Positions 1 through 4,815 of a stretch of 5,781 bases of DNA are shown one piece after another. The DNA is taken from contig PFOG01000132.1 in NCBI GenBank assembly GCA_002792395.1, positions 1-5,781 of the forward strand. The letters are read 5' to 3'. Numbering within the stretch: position 1 is the first letter of the stretch; the number at the start of each line of letters is the position of its first letter. The translations under genes and the position numbers were made by a program. The notes beneath the pieces were generated by a model. That model worked only from the letters and a program-made list of their open reading frames with translations. It was not told where the DNA came from and did no database searches. The DNA is from Candidatus Portnoybacteria bacterium CG_4_10_14_0_2_um_filter_44_20 (GTDB taxonomy: Bacteria > Patescibacteriota > Minisyncoccia > Portnoybacterales > GCA-002795985).

Positions 1-8
1 CGGTATAC

Positions 9-83
9 TTGCAATGCCAGTGGTTGTGGAACGCCATGAGATTACGGCCTCAAGGAGTCCAGGATGTATCTGGCATTATGCAA
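9..83. repeat. Imperfect inverted repeat (large hairpin) at window edge
   Basis: AATGCCAG (13-20) is perfectly complementary to CTGGCATT (70-77), and the stem continues with TTGC (9-12) against GCAA (80-83) after a 2-nt bulge (78-79), giving 12 pairs around a loop of about 49 nt. It begins a few bases past the stop codon of the protease-tail remnant at 88-151. There is no T-tract on either side, so it is not a standard intrinsic terminator. It could be a dispersed palindromic element, a structured RNA end or chance. No gene is supported in bases 1-87. Confidence 0.4.
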
Positions 84-87
84 TCAA

Positions 88-151
88 TTACTTCCACCCC
101 CGTCCCACCGGCCGGAAGTTAATTTGTTCTTGCGGCGCTTGGATTGGGCAG
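88..151 (-). pseudogene. Remnant 3' end of a second SDH-family protease gene
   Basis: Read on the minus strand, this stretch encodes P-I-Q-A-P-Q-E-Q-INFRPVGRGWK and a TAA stop, nearly the same as the last 19 residues of the intact protease gene whose stop is at 1002-1004. Aligning 88-149 with 1002-1063 without gaps gives 52 of 62 identical bases. All ten differences are transitions; five of the eight changed codons are silent, and the replacements are V to A, S to P and Q to R. Similarity stops abruptly at 150/151, so only the tail survives. There is no start codon or body, and the sequence just upstream is the end of the TPR gene. It is best read as the displaced end of a paralogue or of an older allele of the same gene. 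Confidence 0.75.
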
Positions 152-161
152 AATTTAATTT

Positions 162-704
162 TTAATATTTCGGCTCTTTCCAAAATTTGTGTTTGGCGTT
201 TTGTTTTTTCACCAGATTTTCCAGTTTATCCCAATTCTGCTTCTCGTTTCCCTCATCAAACATCTCATTTATTTCTTCGCCGCTGATTCCGGCATACACC
301 CCCGAGACGGTGTATCTAACACCCTGATTATCATTCGGATTCAAACGCAAAAGCAATCGGTATAATTCTATGGCCATTTCTTTTTCGCCCTCGTCGGCGT
401 ACAAATCCGCCCGATATTGAATAGCTCTCATATACGCCCGGTTGTCCATGTCGCCCCACGGCATTTCTTTCGGCCATTTCGGAAATTTTTTGATCGTCTC
501 GTTGTAGGCGTTTTTAATAGACTCCCCTGCCTTCTTTTTGTTTTTAAGCGCTCCGTAAACACAGACTAACCCAATATAGGTTTGCGGGTAATGTGAATCT
601 ATTTCGAGCGCTTTCATAAGCAGTTTTTCCGCCTTTTTGGCGCCGCTTCGTCCGTCGTCAAGCAGATCCATAGCATCGTAATATAAAATATCTATGTCTT
701 TCAT
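162..704 (-). CDS. TPR-repeat protein, ST7-like, function unknown
   Basis: This 180-residue soluble, helix-rich protein has no signal peptide or membrane segment. Two tetratricopeptide-like stretches are visible: residues about 5-70, with a helix pair ending in KALEIDSHYPQTYIGLV, and about 90-135, containing YMRAIQYRADLYADEGEKE followed by AIELYRLLLRLNPNDNQGVRY. The segment W83-GDMDNRAYMRA plus LNPNDNQGVRY resembles uncharacterised bacterial TPR proteins related to the ST7 family; this is recognition by eye, not a search. The C-terminus (150-180) is charged and rich in Lys. TPRs normally act as protein-binding scaffolds, so a partner is expected but cannot be named. The ATG at 704 is preceded by an A-rich leader without a clear Shine-Dalgarno site. 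The gene lies 52 nt after the truncated BRO-N gene and just before the protease-tail remnant, and may belong to the same inserted block. Confidence 0.8.
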   Translation of the reverse strand: MKDIDILYYDAMDLLDDGRSGAKKAEKLLMKALEIDSHYPQTYIGLVCVYGALKNKKKAGESIKNAYNETIKKFPKWPKEMPWGDMDNRAYMRAIQYRADLYADEGEKEMAIELYRLLLRLNPNDNQGVRYTVSGVYAGISGEEINEMFDEGNEKQNWDKLENLVKKQNAKHKFWKEPKY

Positions 705-746
705 TTTTTAGTTTTTTAACTTCTTCTGCTCTCGTGCTAATTTAAA

Positions 747-752
747 ATTATA
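747..752 (-). promoter_or_regulatory. Possible -10 box for the TPR gene
   Basis: A perfect TATAAT on the minus strand sits within a 10-bp palindrome AATTATAATT (746-755), about 43 nt upstream of the TPR gene's ATG. No good -35 hexamer lies 16-18 nt upstream (AATGCG at 17 nt), and there is no extended -10 TG. The region is very AT-rich, so a match by chance is plausible. Confidence 0.35.
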
Positions 753-756
753 ATTG

Positions 757-999
757 CTAATCGCACGCCCGCATTTTCAGTTGGTCACATTTTGTGATGA
801 CCTCGCTTCCTTCCTCTTTTAAACGATTTTTAAGCGTGGTCCAATAACTTTGCGCCTTTTTATGTTCTGGTTGATTTGTCAAAGCCGCGATAACATCCAC
901 CACTGAAAAATACCACTTTTCGGATTTTTCATCCCAATGCCGACGAATTCGCCGTCCTTCAAATATGGCAATTTTAGTTTTTGGATTTTTCTTTCTCAT
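757..999 (-). pseudogene. Truncated BRO-N / DinD-like DNA-associated protein
   Basis: The 80-residue product opens with IAIFEGRRIRRHWDEKSEKW followed by YFSVVDVIAALT and then KNRLKEEGSEVITKCDQLKM, the start of BRO-N family proteins such as phage antirepressor-like and DinD-like proteins. Family members usually continue with a segment of the type DGKxRxTDV and run to well over 200 residues; here the frame ends at once after QLKMRACD. None of the three frames in the AT-rich 705-756 stretch continues the family, so this looks like a deletion rather than a simple frameshift. I chose the ATG at 999 over the GTG at 1011 because GGAAG lies 5 nt upstream, inside the last codons of the protease gene; only 2 nt separate that stop from this ATG, so translational coupling is likely. 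It could still make a short BRO-N-only protein, hence the pseudogene call is not certain. Confidence 0.7.
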
Positions 1000-1001
1000 T
1001 T

Positions 1002-2027
1002 TTACTTCCACCCTTGTCCCACCGGCCGGAAATTGATTTGCTCTTGCGATACCTGAATTGGGCCTTGGGGGGTCTGCTGCATAACGTTTGCCTGCTGTTT
1101 CTTATAATCAAGCGTCAATTCAAAACGGTTGGAAACATCGGCGCTTTCGATAAAGGCAATTTTGTATGATTTTCGATTTTGCGCGGCGTTTGGGCCAAGT
1201 TCAATTTCCGGATTCCACATCGCTCCAAGCTCCATTTCCTTGGCGTATTCTTCATACAAATCAGTCATCGCCTTGGCTAAATTTTCATCCGCGAACACAA
1301 CATTTTCAAGTCCAAGGTCTTCTTTGGCTTCTTTTCTGCCAATGAAATACTGGTGCGAATAAAGTTTTTCGGTAAAGTCGTCAACAATTTTTTCAATTTT
1401 CTCTTCCCGCATCGGCGACTTATGGCTCTTCAAAAGCCGTTTGGCCAAAATCCTAATTAGATTATGCGTCCGGTTGACATTACCCAGAGACAATGGATGG
1501 ATTTGCGGGTTGGCTTCCACAAATTTATTAAAGATTTTTGCCAAATCCGCGTCGTTTTTAATGCCAAACTTGTTTTTAGCCAGATCAAAATAGGCCATCA
1601 CGTCTTCCACCGAAATTGGAATCTTATTTTGCGGATTTTGCGGGTCCTGCGGATTAAAGACATTAGCGGTTGAAGGGTCAATCGGCGAAAGTTCGGATAA
1701 ATCGCTCATGACAATCTCATCGGCGCCTAAAGAAATCATAGTCGCGGCGCTATGGGCCTTATAAGGAATTAAAACCGAAAACTTGTTGCAATACTCGCGC
1801 ATCATCGAAACCAGGCGCCACGGAACCATCGTATCCCCGCCTGCGCTATAGAGAAAAAAATCTATTTTATCGGTCTTACCGATTTTGCGCAGCTGCTTGC
1901 TGATAACCGGAATAATATCCATCGCGACGCGGGCATTCATCGGCCCCTGCCGGTCGCTCGTTAAATAGGTTATCACCCGCGATTTTCTTAAGTCTTCGAT
2001 TTGTTTTATAAGTTGTTTTTTGTCCAT
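1002..2027 (-). CDS. SDH_sah-family serine protease (ClpP/SppA fold)
   Basis: The 341-residue cytosolic protein has no signal peptide or membrane helix and matches the serine dehydrogenase proteinase (SDH_sah, PF01972) type. Residues 16-30 (RVITYLTSDRQGPMN) and SAGGDT (61-66) form the Gly-rich oxyanion-type segment. AHSAATMISLGADEIVM (91-107) carries the likely nucleophile Ser93, and SELSPIDP follows at 111-118. His177 in IHPLSLGNVNRTH is a candidate catalytic His. Residues about 200-265 are charged helices, and the end (310-341) is a Gln-rich linker closing with INFRPVGQGWK. The family is a serine peptidase group with a crotonase-like fold; its physiological substrates are mostly unknown. 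The ATG at 2027 follows the family-typical start and has only a weak ribosome site. The gene has its own promoter (2058-2086) and is tightly followed by the BRO-N fragment. Its last codons exist as a second copy at 88-149. Confidence 0.88.
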   Translation of the reverse strand: MDKKQLIKQIEDLRKSRVITYLTSDRQGPMNARVAMDIIPVISKQLRKIGKTDKIDFFLYSAGGDTMVPWRLVSMMREYCNKFSVLIPYKAHSAATMISLGADEIVMSDLSELSPIDPSTANVFNPQDPQNPQNKIPISVEDVMAYFDLAKNKFGIKNDADLAKIFNKFVEANPQIHPLSLGNVNRTHNLIRILAKRLLKSHKSPMREEKIEKIVDDFTEKLYSHQYFIGRKEAKEDLGLENVVFADENLAKAMTDLYEEYAKEMELGAMWNPEIELGPNAAQNRKSYKIAFIESADVSNRFELTLDYKKQQANVMQQTPQGPIQVSQEQINFRPVGQGWK

Positions 2028-2057
2028 TTTTTATATTTCTTTTAGCTGATTTCCTTT

Positions 2058-2086
2058 ATTTTACTACTAAATACCGCTTTACGCAA
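2058..2086 (-). promoter_or_regulatory. Promoter of the SDH-family protease gene
   Basis: On the minus strand TTGCGT (2086-2081) is separated by 17 nt from TAAAAT (2063-2058), which predicts a start near 2051 and a leader of about 24 nt before the ATG at 2027. The promoter lies wholly within the 69-nt gap after the toxin stop codon, so the protease gene can be expressed separately from the toxin-antitoxin pair. There is no terminator between the toxin gene and this promoter, so read-through is also possible. Confidence 0.55.
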
Positions 2087-2096
2087 GAATAAAAAT

Positions 2097-2348
2097 TTAA
2101 TAAACCCCCTGCCGGTGGCCGATACGGATTATAATAACCACTAAAATGTTTTTATAAATTTTATAGATTATCCTGTACGGCCAGACTCGATAAGAGTGAA
2201 GACCCGTCAATTCTCCATCTAATTTTTTTCCGACAAACGGATCCTCCGCGATTATTGGCAAAACCGCCAAAATCTTTTTTTGATATTGAATGGGGATTTT
2301 ATCGAGATCTTTTTGCGCCTTTTTTTTGATTTTTATTTCCCATGCCAT
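2097..2348 (-). CDS. RelE/ParE-superfamily toxin
   Basis: The 83-residue basic protein has the compact RelE/ParE plan: an N-terminal strand (WEIKIKKKAQKDL), two helices (12-35), then KKLDGELTGLHSYRVWPYRI (41-60) and the strand-rich end IIYKIYKNILVVIIIRIGHR with a terminal QGVY. Arg54, Arg59, Arg75, His78, Arg79 and the last residue Tyr83 stand where RelE-type mRNA interferases carry catalytic and RNA-contacting residues, so ribosome-dependent mRNA cleavage is the likely activity; gyrase poisoning as in ParE is less likely but not excluded. The ATG at 2348 lies inside the antitoxin gene, with a 50-nt overlap in another frame and only a weak purine-rich ribosome site (AAGAAG), so translation probably depends on coupling to the antitoxin. 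Length and residues appear intact. Confidence 0.88.
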   Translation of the reverse strand: MAWEIKIKKKAQKDLDKIPIQYQKKILAVLPIIAEDPFVGKKLDGELTGLHSYRVWPYRIIYKIYKNILVVIIIRIGHRQGVY

Positions 2349-2661
2349 ACTTCTTTTTGCCCTTATTGGCTAAGACGTAGCCATATTTAGCCATTAGATC
2401 ATCTAGGGTTGCCCACTTTTTATACTCTCCGGTCTTAATCGCCCTATCCACTTCTTTTATATCTTTGTCCAAATCGGGAAAATCGTGCATCACCTCCAGC
2501 GTCTCCTGCCAAGATTCAAATTCCTCGGCAGACATCAAGACAACCTTAGGCCGGCCATTTTCGGTTAAGGTATAGTAATTGCCTGGTTTTTGGATTTCCT
2601 CGGCGATTTTAAATATTTTTTTTCTGGCCTCGGAAATCGGTAAAGTGTTTTTTGTAGTCAT
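2299..2661 (-). CDS. YefM/Phd-family antitoxin
   Basis: The 120-residue protein begins with a Phd/YefM DNA-binding fold: TLPISEARKKIFKIAEEIQK (6-25), the strand pair YYTLTENGRPKVVLMS (29-44) and the family hallmark SAEEFESWQETLEVM (44-58). The toxin-binding part follows (KDIKEVDRAIKTGEYKKW, then TLDDLMAKYGYVL). It should neutralise the RelE/ParE-type toxin encoded directly downstream and repress the shared promoter. Relatives often end near the KYGYVL segment; here about 24 more residues follow, ten of them Lys or Arg, encoded mostly by the stretch that overlaps the toxin gene. The ATG at 2661 has no nearby Shine-Dalgarno site; the nearest AGGA is 17 nt upstream, within a hairpin arm. The operator at 2757-2774 carries the TGTACA motif known for YefM proteins, which supports the YefM subtype. 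Confidence 0.9.
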   Translation of the reverse strand: MTTKNTLPISEARKKIFKIAEEIQKPGNYYTLTENGRPKVVLMSAEEFESWQETLEVMHDFPDLDKDIKEVDRAIKTGEYKKWATLDDLMAKYGYVLANKGKKKYGMGNKNQKKGAKRSR

Positions 2662-2671
2662 TGATTAATAA

Positions 2672-2744
2672 TTGTCATTCCTGCGAAAGCAGGAATCCAG
2701 TATTAGTTGATTTTATGGATCCCGTATCAAGCGCGGGATGACAA
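2672..2744. repeat. Cloverleaf-like dispersed palindromic element
   Basis: The ends TTGTCAT (2672-2678) and ATGACAA (2738-2744) are perfectly complementary. Inside are three further stems: ATTCCTGC (2677-2684) with GCAGGAAT (2689-2696) around a GAAA loop; ATCCA (2695-2699) with TGGAT (2716-2720); and ATCCCG (2719-2724) with CGGGAT (2734-2739). The motif type (GTCATTCC hairpin, ATCCCG hairpin, ATGACA end) resembles extragenic repeats dispersed in many bacterial genomes; only one copy is in this window, so its repetitive nature is inferred. It fills most of the predicted 5' leader of the antitoxin-toxin mRNA. Confidence 0.65.
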
Positions 2745-2756
2745 AGATAACTTATA

Positions 2757-2774
2757 TGTACATTTTAATGTACA
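2757..2774. promoter_or_regulatory. YefM-type operator (two TGTACA hexamers)
   Basis: TGTACATTTTAATGTACA is a perfect inverted repeat with 8-bp arms and a 2-bp centre. It contains two TGTACA hexamers (2757-2762 and 2769-2774) whose centres are 12 bp apart. The E. coli YefM-YoeB complex is known to bind TGTACA hexamers with this spacing. The palindrome covers the -10 box (2762-2767), so binding would block RNA polymerase, consistent with autorepression of the toxin-antitoxin operon. Confidence 0.78.
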
Positions 2775-2790
2775 CGTTGACATCTGTCAA
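2762..2790 (-). promoter_or_regulatory. Promoter of the antitoxin-toxin operon
   Basis: On the minus strand a consensus -35 TTGACA (2790-2785) is followed after exactly 17 nt by TAAAAT (2767-2762), predicting a start near 2755 and a leader of about 94 nt. The -35 overlaps the radC stop codon (2787-2789) and is one arm of another small palindrome, TTGACATCTGTCAA (2777-2790). Strength is expected to be high in the absence of repressor. Confidence 0.75.
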
Positions 2791-3461
2791 GACCTTTCGC
2801 TTATAACCCCCTTCTCCTTCAGACTGACGTAATTATTTTTGGTAACGACTATGTGATCAATTATTTCCATGCCTAAAATTTTTCCGGATTCTACTAATCT
2901 TTTGGTGATTTCCATATCATCCTCCGAGGGTTCCGGGTCGCCGGATGGGTGATTGTGCGCCACTATGATTTGCGCGGCGGAGTGTTTAATGGCAGGCTCA
3001 AAAACTTCTCGTGGATGAACAAGGTTGGCGTTAAGAGTGCCGACTGAAATAATTTCACGTTTGATTTCCTGATTTCTGGAATCCAAAAAGAAAATCACGA
3101 AATGTTCTTTTTTATGATCCCGAATATCTTTCAGTTCATTCCATACGTCTTTTGGCGATAAAAGCAGAACTGATTGCTTGTTCTGTAGGTGTCGGCGGCC
3201 AAGTTCATAGCAGGCGGCGATTTCGCACGCCTTCGCGCTTCCAAGGCCAAATGTGTTTTTTAATTCCTTAACCGTTGCTTTGGCCAAACCCGCGCCGCTG
3301 AATTTTCTTAAAATCTTGCTGGATAATTCCACGACATTGATGCCCTTGCCTCCGGTTCGTAAAAGAATAGCCAAAAGTTCGGAATCGGAAAGCCGCTCGG
3401 GCCCGTATTTTTCGAGCTTCTCTCGTGGCCGTTCAATTTTTGGTAAATCTTTTATCTTCAT
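2787..3461 (-). CDS. radC: RadC family JAMM-domain protein
   Basis: The 224-residue protein has the usual RadC length and layout. The N-terminal part begins MKIKDLPKIERPREKLEKYG with LSDSELLAILLRTG; a helix-hairpin-helix stretch follows (FGLGSAKACEIAACYELGRR, about 71-90). The C-terminal JAMM metal-binding domain contains VGTLNANLVHPREVFEPAIK and the zinc motif AHNHPSGDPEPSEDD with ligands His169, His171 and Asp182 and Ser179 between. The name comes from an old DNA-repair assignment that was later questioned; the true role is unresolved, and JAMM chemistry points to a metallopeptidase-like activity. I chose the ATG at 3461 because family members start with MKIKDLP and a GGAG stands 9 nt upstream; a longer frame from the ATG at 3476 would add MEKKI and place that GGAG inside the gene. 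It lies 188 nt after rodA with hairpins between, and I see no good promoter. Confidence 0.93.
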   Translation of the reverse strand: MKIKDLPKIERPREKLEKYGPERLSDSELLAILLRTGGKGINVVELSSKILRKFSGAGLAKATVKELKNTFGLGSAKACEIAACYELGRRHLQNKQSVLLLSPKDVWNELKDIRDHKKEHFVIFFLDSRNQEIKREIISVGTLNANLVHPREVFEPAIKHSAAQIIVAHNHPSGDPEPSEDDMEITKRLVESGKILGMEIIDHIVVTKNNYVSLKEKGVISERS

Positions 3462-3470
3462 TATTTTTTT

Positions 3471-3474
3471 CTCC
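3471..3474 (-). promoter_or_regulatory. Shine-Dalgarno site deciding the radC start
   Basis: GGAG on the minus strand is followed by an A-rich 9-nt spacer and the ATG at 3461. It overlaps the alternative upstream ATG (3476), so the two starts are mutually informative: a ribosome site here favours the family-typical MKIKDLP start. Confidence 0.55.
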
Positions 3475-3547
3475 ATTAGACACTTCGACTACACTGGTTT
3501 GGCCGTGCCTGTCCTGAACGAATCAGCGCAAGCTCCTATTTTCGCCC

Positions 3548-3571
3548 AATACGCCAGGCGGGTGGCGTATT
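3548..3571. repeat. Perfect hairpin, 9-bp stem, between rodA and radC
   Basis: AATACGCCA (3548-3556) and TGGCGTATT (3563-3571) form a perfect 9-bp stem with a 6-nt loop (GGCGGG). No T-tract follows on either strand. It shares the 188-nt gap between rodA and radC with the larger hairpin at 3591-3630; the remaining sequence of that gap (bases 3477-3547) shows no gene and no convincing promoter. Confidence 0.6.
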
Positions 3572-3590
3572 CGCCCCAAAGGAAAGCAAT

Positions 3591-3630
3591 GGTCCATATT
3601 TGCCGAGGTCTGTCCTCGGCAAAATGATCC
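3591..3630. repeat. Strong hairpin downstream of rodA
   Basis: TTTGCCGAGG (3599-3608) pairs perfectly with CCTCGGCAAA (3614-3623) around a 5-nt loop, and the stem extends imperfectly outwards with GGTCCAT (3591-3597) against ATGATCC (3624-3630). It stands about 20 nt after the rodA stop codon on the minus strand. It could end or stabilise the rodA transcript, but it lacks a U-tract, so a dispersed palindromic repeat is equally possible. Confidence 0.6.
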
Positions 3631-3649
3631 AACTTTTTTATATAAACAC

Positions 3650-4801
3650 TCAAAACCGTGAACTTCTGACCCTTATGCCCTGAAGAATTCCCAGGGCGAT
3701 AAAATTAATCATGGTGGCGCTGCCGCCGTAACTCATAAATGGCAAAGGGATGCCGATAATCGGCATCAATCCCATATTCATGCCAACATTAATAACGATT
3801 TGACAAAGGAACATTAACGAAATGCCCAGAGAAAAAAGCTTTGCGAAATTATCAGGGGCAAACATACCCGTTCTGATAATCCGATAAACTAGTAATGCAA
3901 AAAGAGCGAACAAAAAAACGACAACGACAAAGCCAAATTCTTCCGCCGCCGCCGCGAAAATAAAATCGGTATGCGCTTCGGGCAAAAAATGAAGTCTGGT
4001 TTGAGTCGCGTTATCCAAGCCCCTCCCCAAAACCTGGCCGGAACCAATAGCGATCACAGACTGTATCAGATTATAACTATAACCCAAAGGATCTTTTTGC
4101 GGATTTAGAAAGGTTAAAATTCGCTCTTTCTGATAATCTTTTAATAATAGCGCCCAAGTCGCGCCAAAACATATCGCTCCGATCAAGAGAATGACTACCA
4201 AATGACGAAACCGAATACCGGAAACTATCACCAGGCCAAACCAAATAACTAAAATTATGAAGGCCGATCCCAGATCCGGTTGCAAAAGCACAAGAAAAAC
4301 CGGCAAGCCGGCGTAAAAAAAAGAAGCAACTAAATGGCGAATGCGGTATAGTTCGATATGGCGCAGAGAAAAATATTTTGCCAAAAGCAGAATAACTGCC
4401 AGCTTCGCCATCTCGACAGGCGCAAAGTGGATACCGCCAAAACTAAACCATCCAACAGTCCCTCTAATTCGGCGTCCGACCAACAAAACCGCGGAAAGGG
4501 CCAACAACGTTATAAGATAAAGAATTATTGTAAATGAAGAATAACTTTTAAACGACCGGTAATCGAAGAGGCTTAATGAAATCATCAACAAAAATCCAAC
4601 CGCAATAAAAATTAATTGTTTTCTAAAATAAAAAATTTGACCGCCGCGTTCTAAATTATAGATTGATAAAAGACTGAAAAAAGAAATAAGGCCGACAGTG
4701 CCGACCATAATCCAGTCTAATTTCTTTAGTATATTGAGATAGTGACGGACGAAATGATTCATAGTCGTAGCCCGGAGACGCCGTACCCGCTTATCTACCA
4801 T
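3650..4801 (-). CDS. rodA: SEDS peptidoglycan glycosyltransferase, RodA/FtsW family
   Basis: This polytopic membrane protein of about 383 residues polymerises lipid II into glycan strands, normally with a class B penicillin-binding protein that is not encoded in this window. About ten membrane segments are visible. Family marks are LKKLDWIM near residue 30, HFAPVEMAKLAVILLLAKYF (about 125-144, with Glu130 and Lys133), QPDLGSAF (174-181), YNLIQSVIAIGSGQVLGRGL (243-262), FLPEAHTDFIFAAAAEEFGF with the essential Asp279, and PLPFMSYGGSATMINFIALG (352-371). The LDW start near the first helix favours RodA (elongation) over FtsW (division), but sequence alone does not settle this. The ATG at 4801 is preceded by GGTGAT, which fits a Shine-Dalgarno site; a GTG at 4810 would add MIG, and an ATG at 4762 is possible. 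The gene lies 14 nt after the membrane-anchored protein gene upstream, so co-transcription from its promoter is expected. Confidence 0.92.
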   Translation of the reverse strand: MVDKRVRRLRATTMNHFVRHYLNILKKLDWIMVGTVGLISFFSLLSIYNLERGGQIFYFRKQLIFIAVGFLLMISLSLFDYRSFKSYSSFTIILYLITLLALSAVLLVGRRIRGTVGWFSFGGIHFAPVEMAKLAVILLLAKYFSLRHIELYRIRHLVASFFYAGLPVFLVLLQPDLGSAFIILVIWFGLVIVSGIRFRHLVVILLIGAICFGATWALLLKDYQKERILTFLNPQKDPLGYSYNLIQSVIAIGSGQVLGRGLDNATQTRLHFLPEAHTDFIFAAAAEEFGFVVVVFLFALFALLVYRIIRTGMFAPDNFAKLFSLGISLMFLCQIVINVGMNMGLMPIIGIPLPFMSYGGSATMINFIALGILQGIRVRSSRF

Positions 4802-4815
4802 CCCAATCACCCAGG

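Noticed and set aside
9..83. tRNA-like or integron attC-like site
   Set aside because: The outer stem is too long and the TPsiC/anticodon arms needed for a tRNA are missing; the attC core boxes (RYYYAAC and GTTRRRY) are not at the stem ends.
14..286. Open frame of 90 codons on the plus strand
   Set aside because: It runs antisense to the TPR gene end and the protease-tail remnant, shows no recognisable domain and has no ribosome site; it is a shadow frame. The same holds for the plus-strand frames at 981-1169, 1129-1362, 1464-1673, 3253-3627, 4820-5011 and 4825-5178, which lie opposite well-supported genes.
705..760. Frameshifted continuation of the BRO-N gene
   Set aside because: All three minus-strand frames here are AT-rich and stop-laden and none encodes the expected DGKxRxTDV-type segment, so a deletion is more likely than a frameshift.
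3591..3630. Intrinsic terminator for rodA
   Set aside because: The stem is strong but no U-tract follows on the minus strand, so I list it as a hairpin/repeat and not as a terminator.
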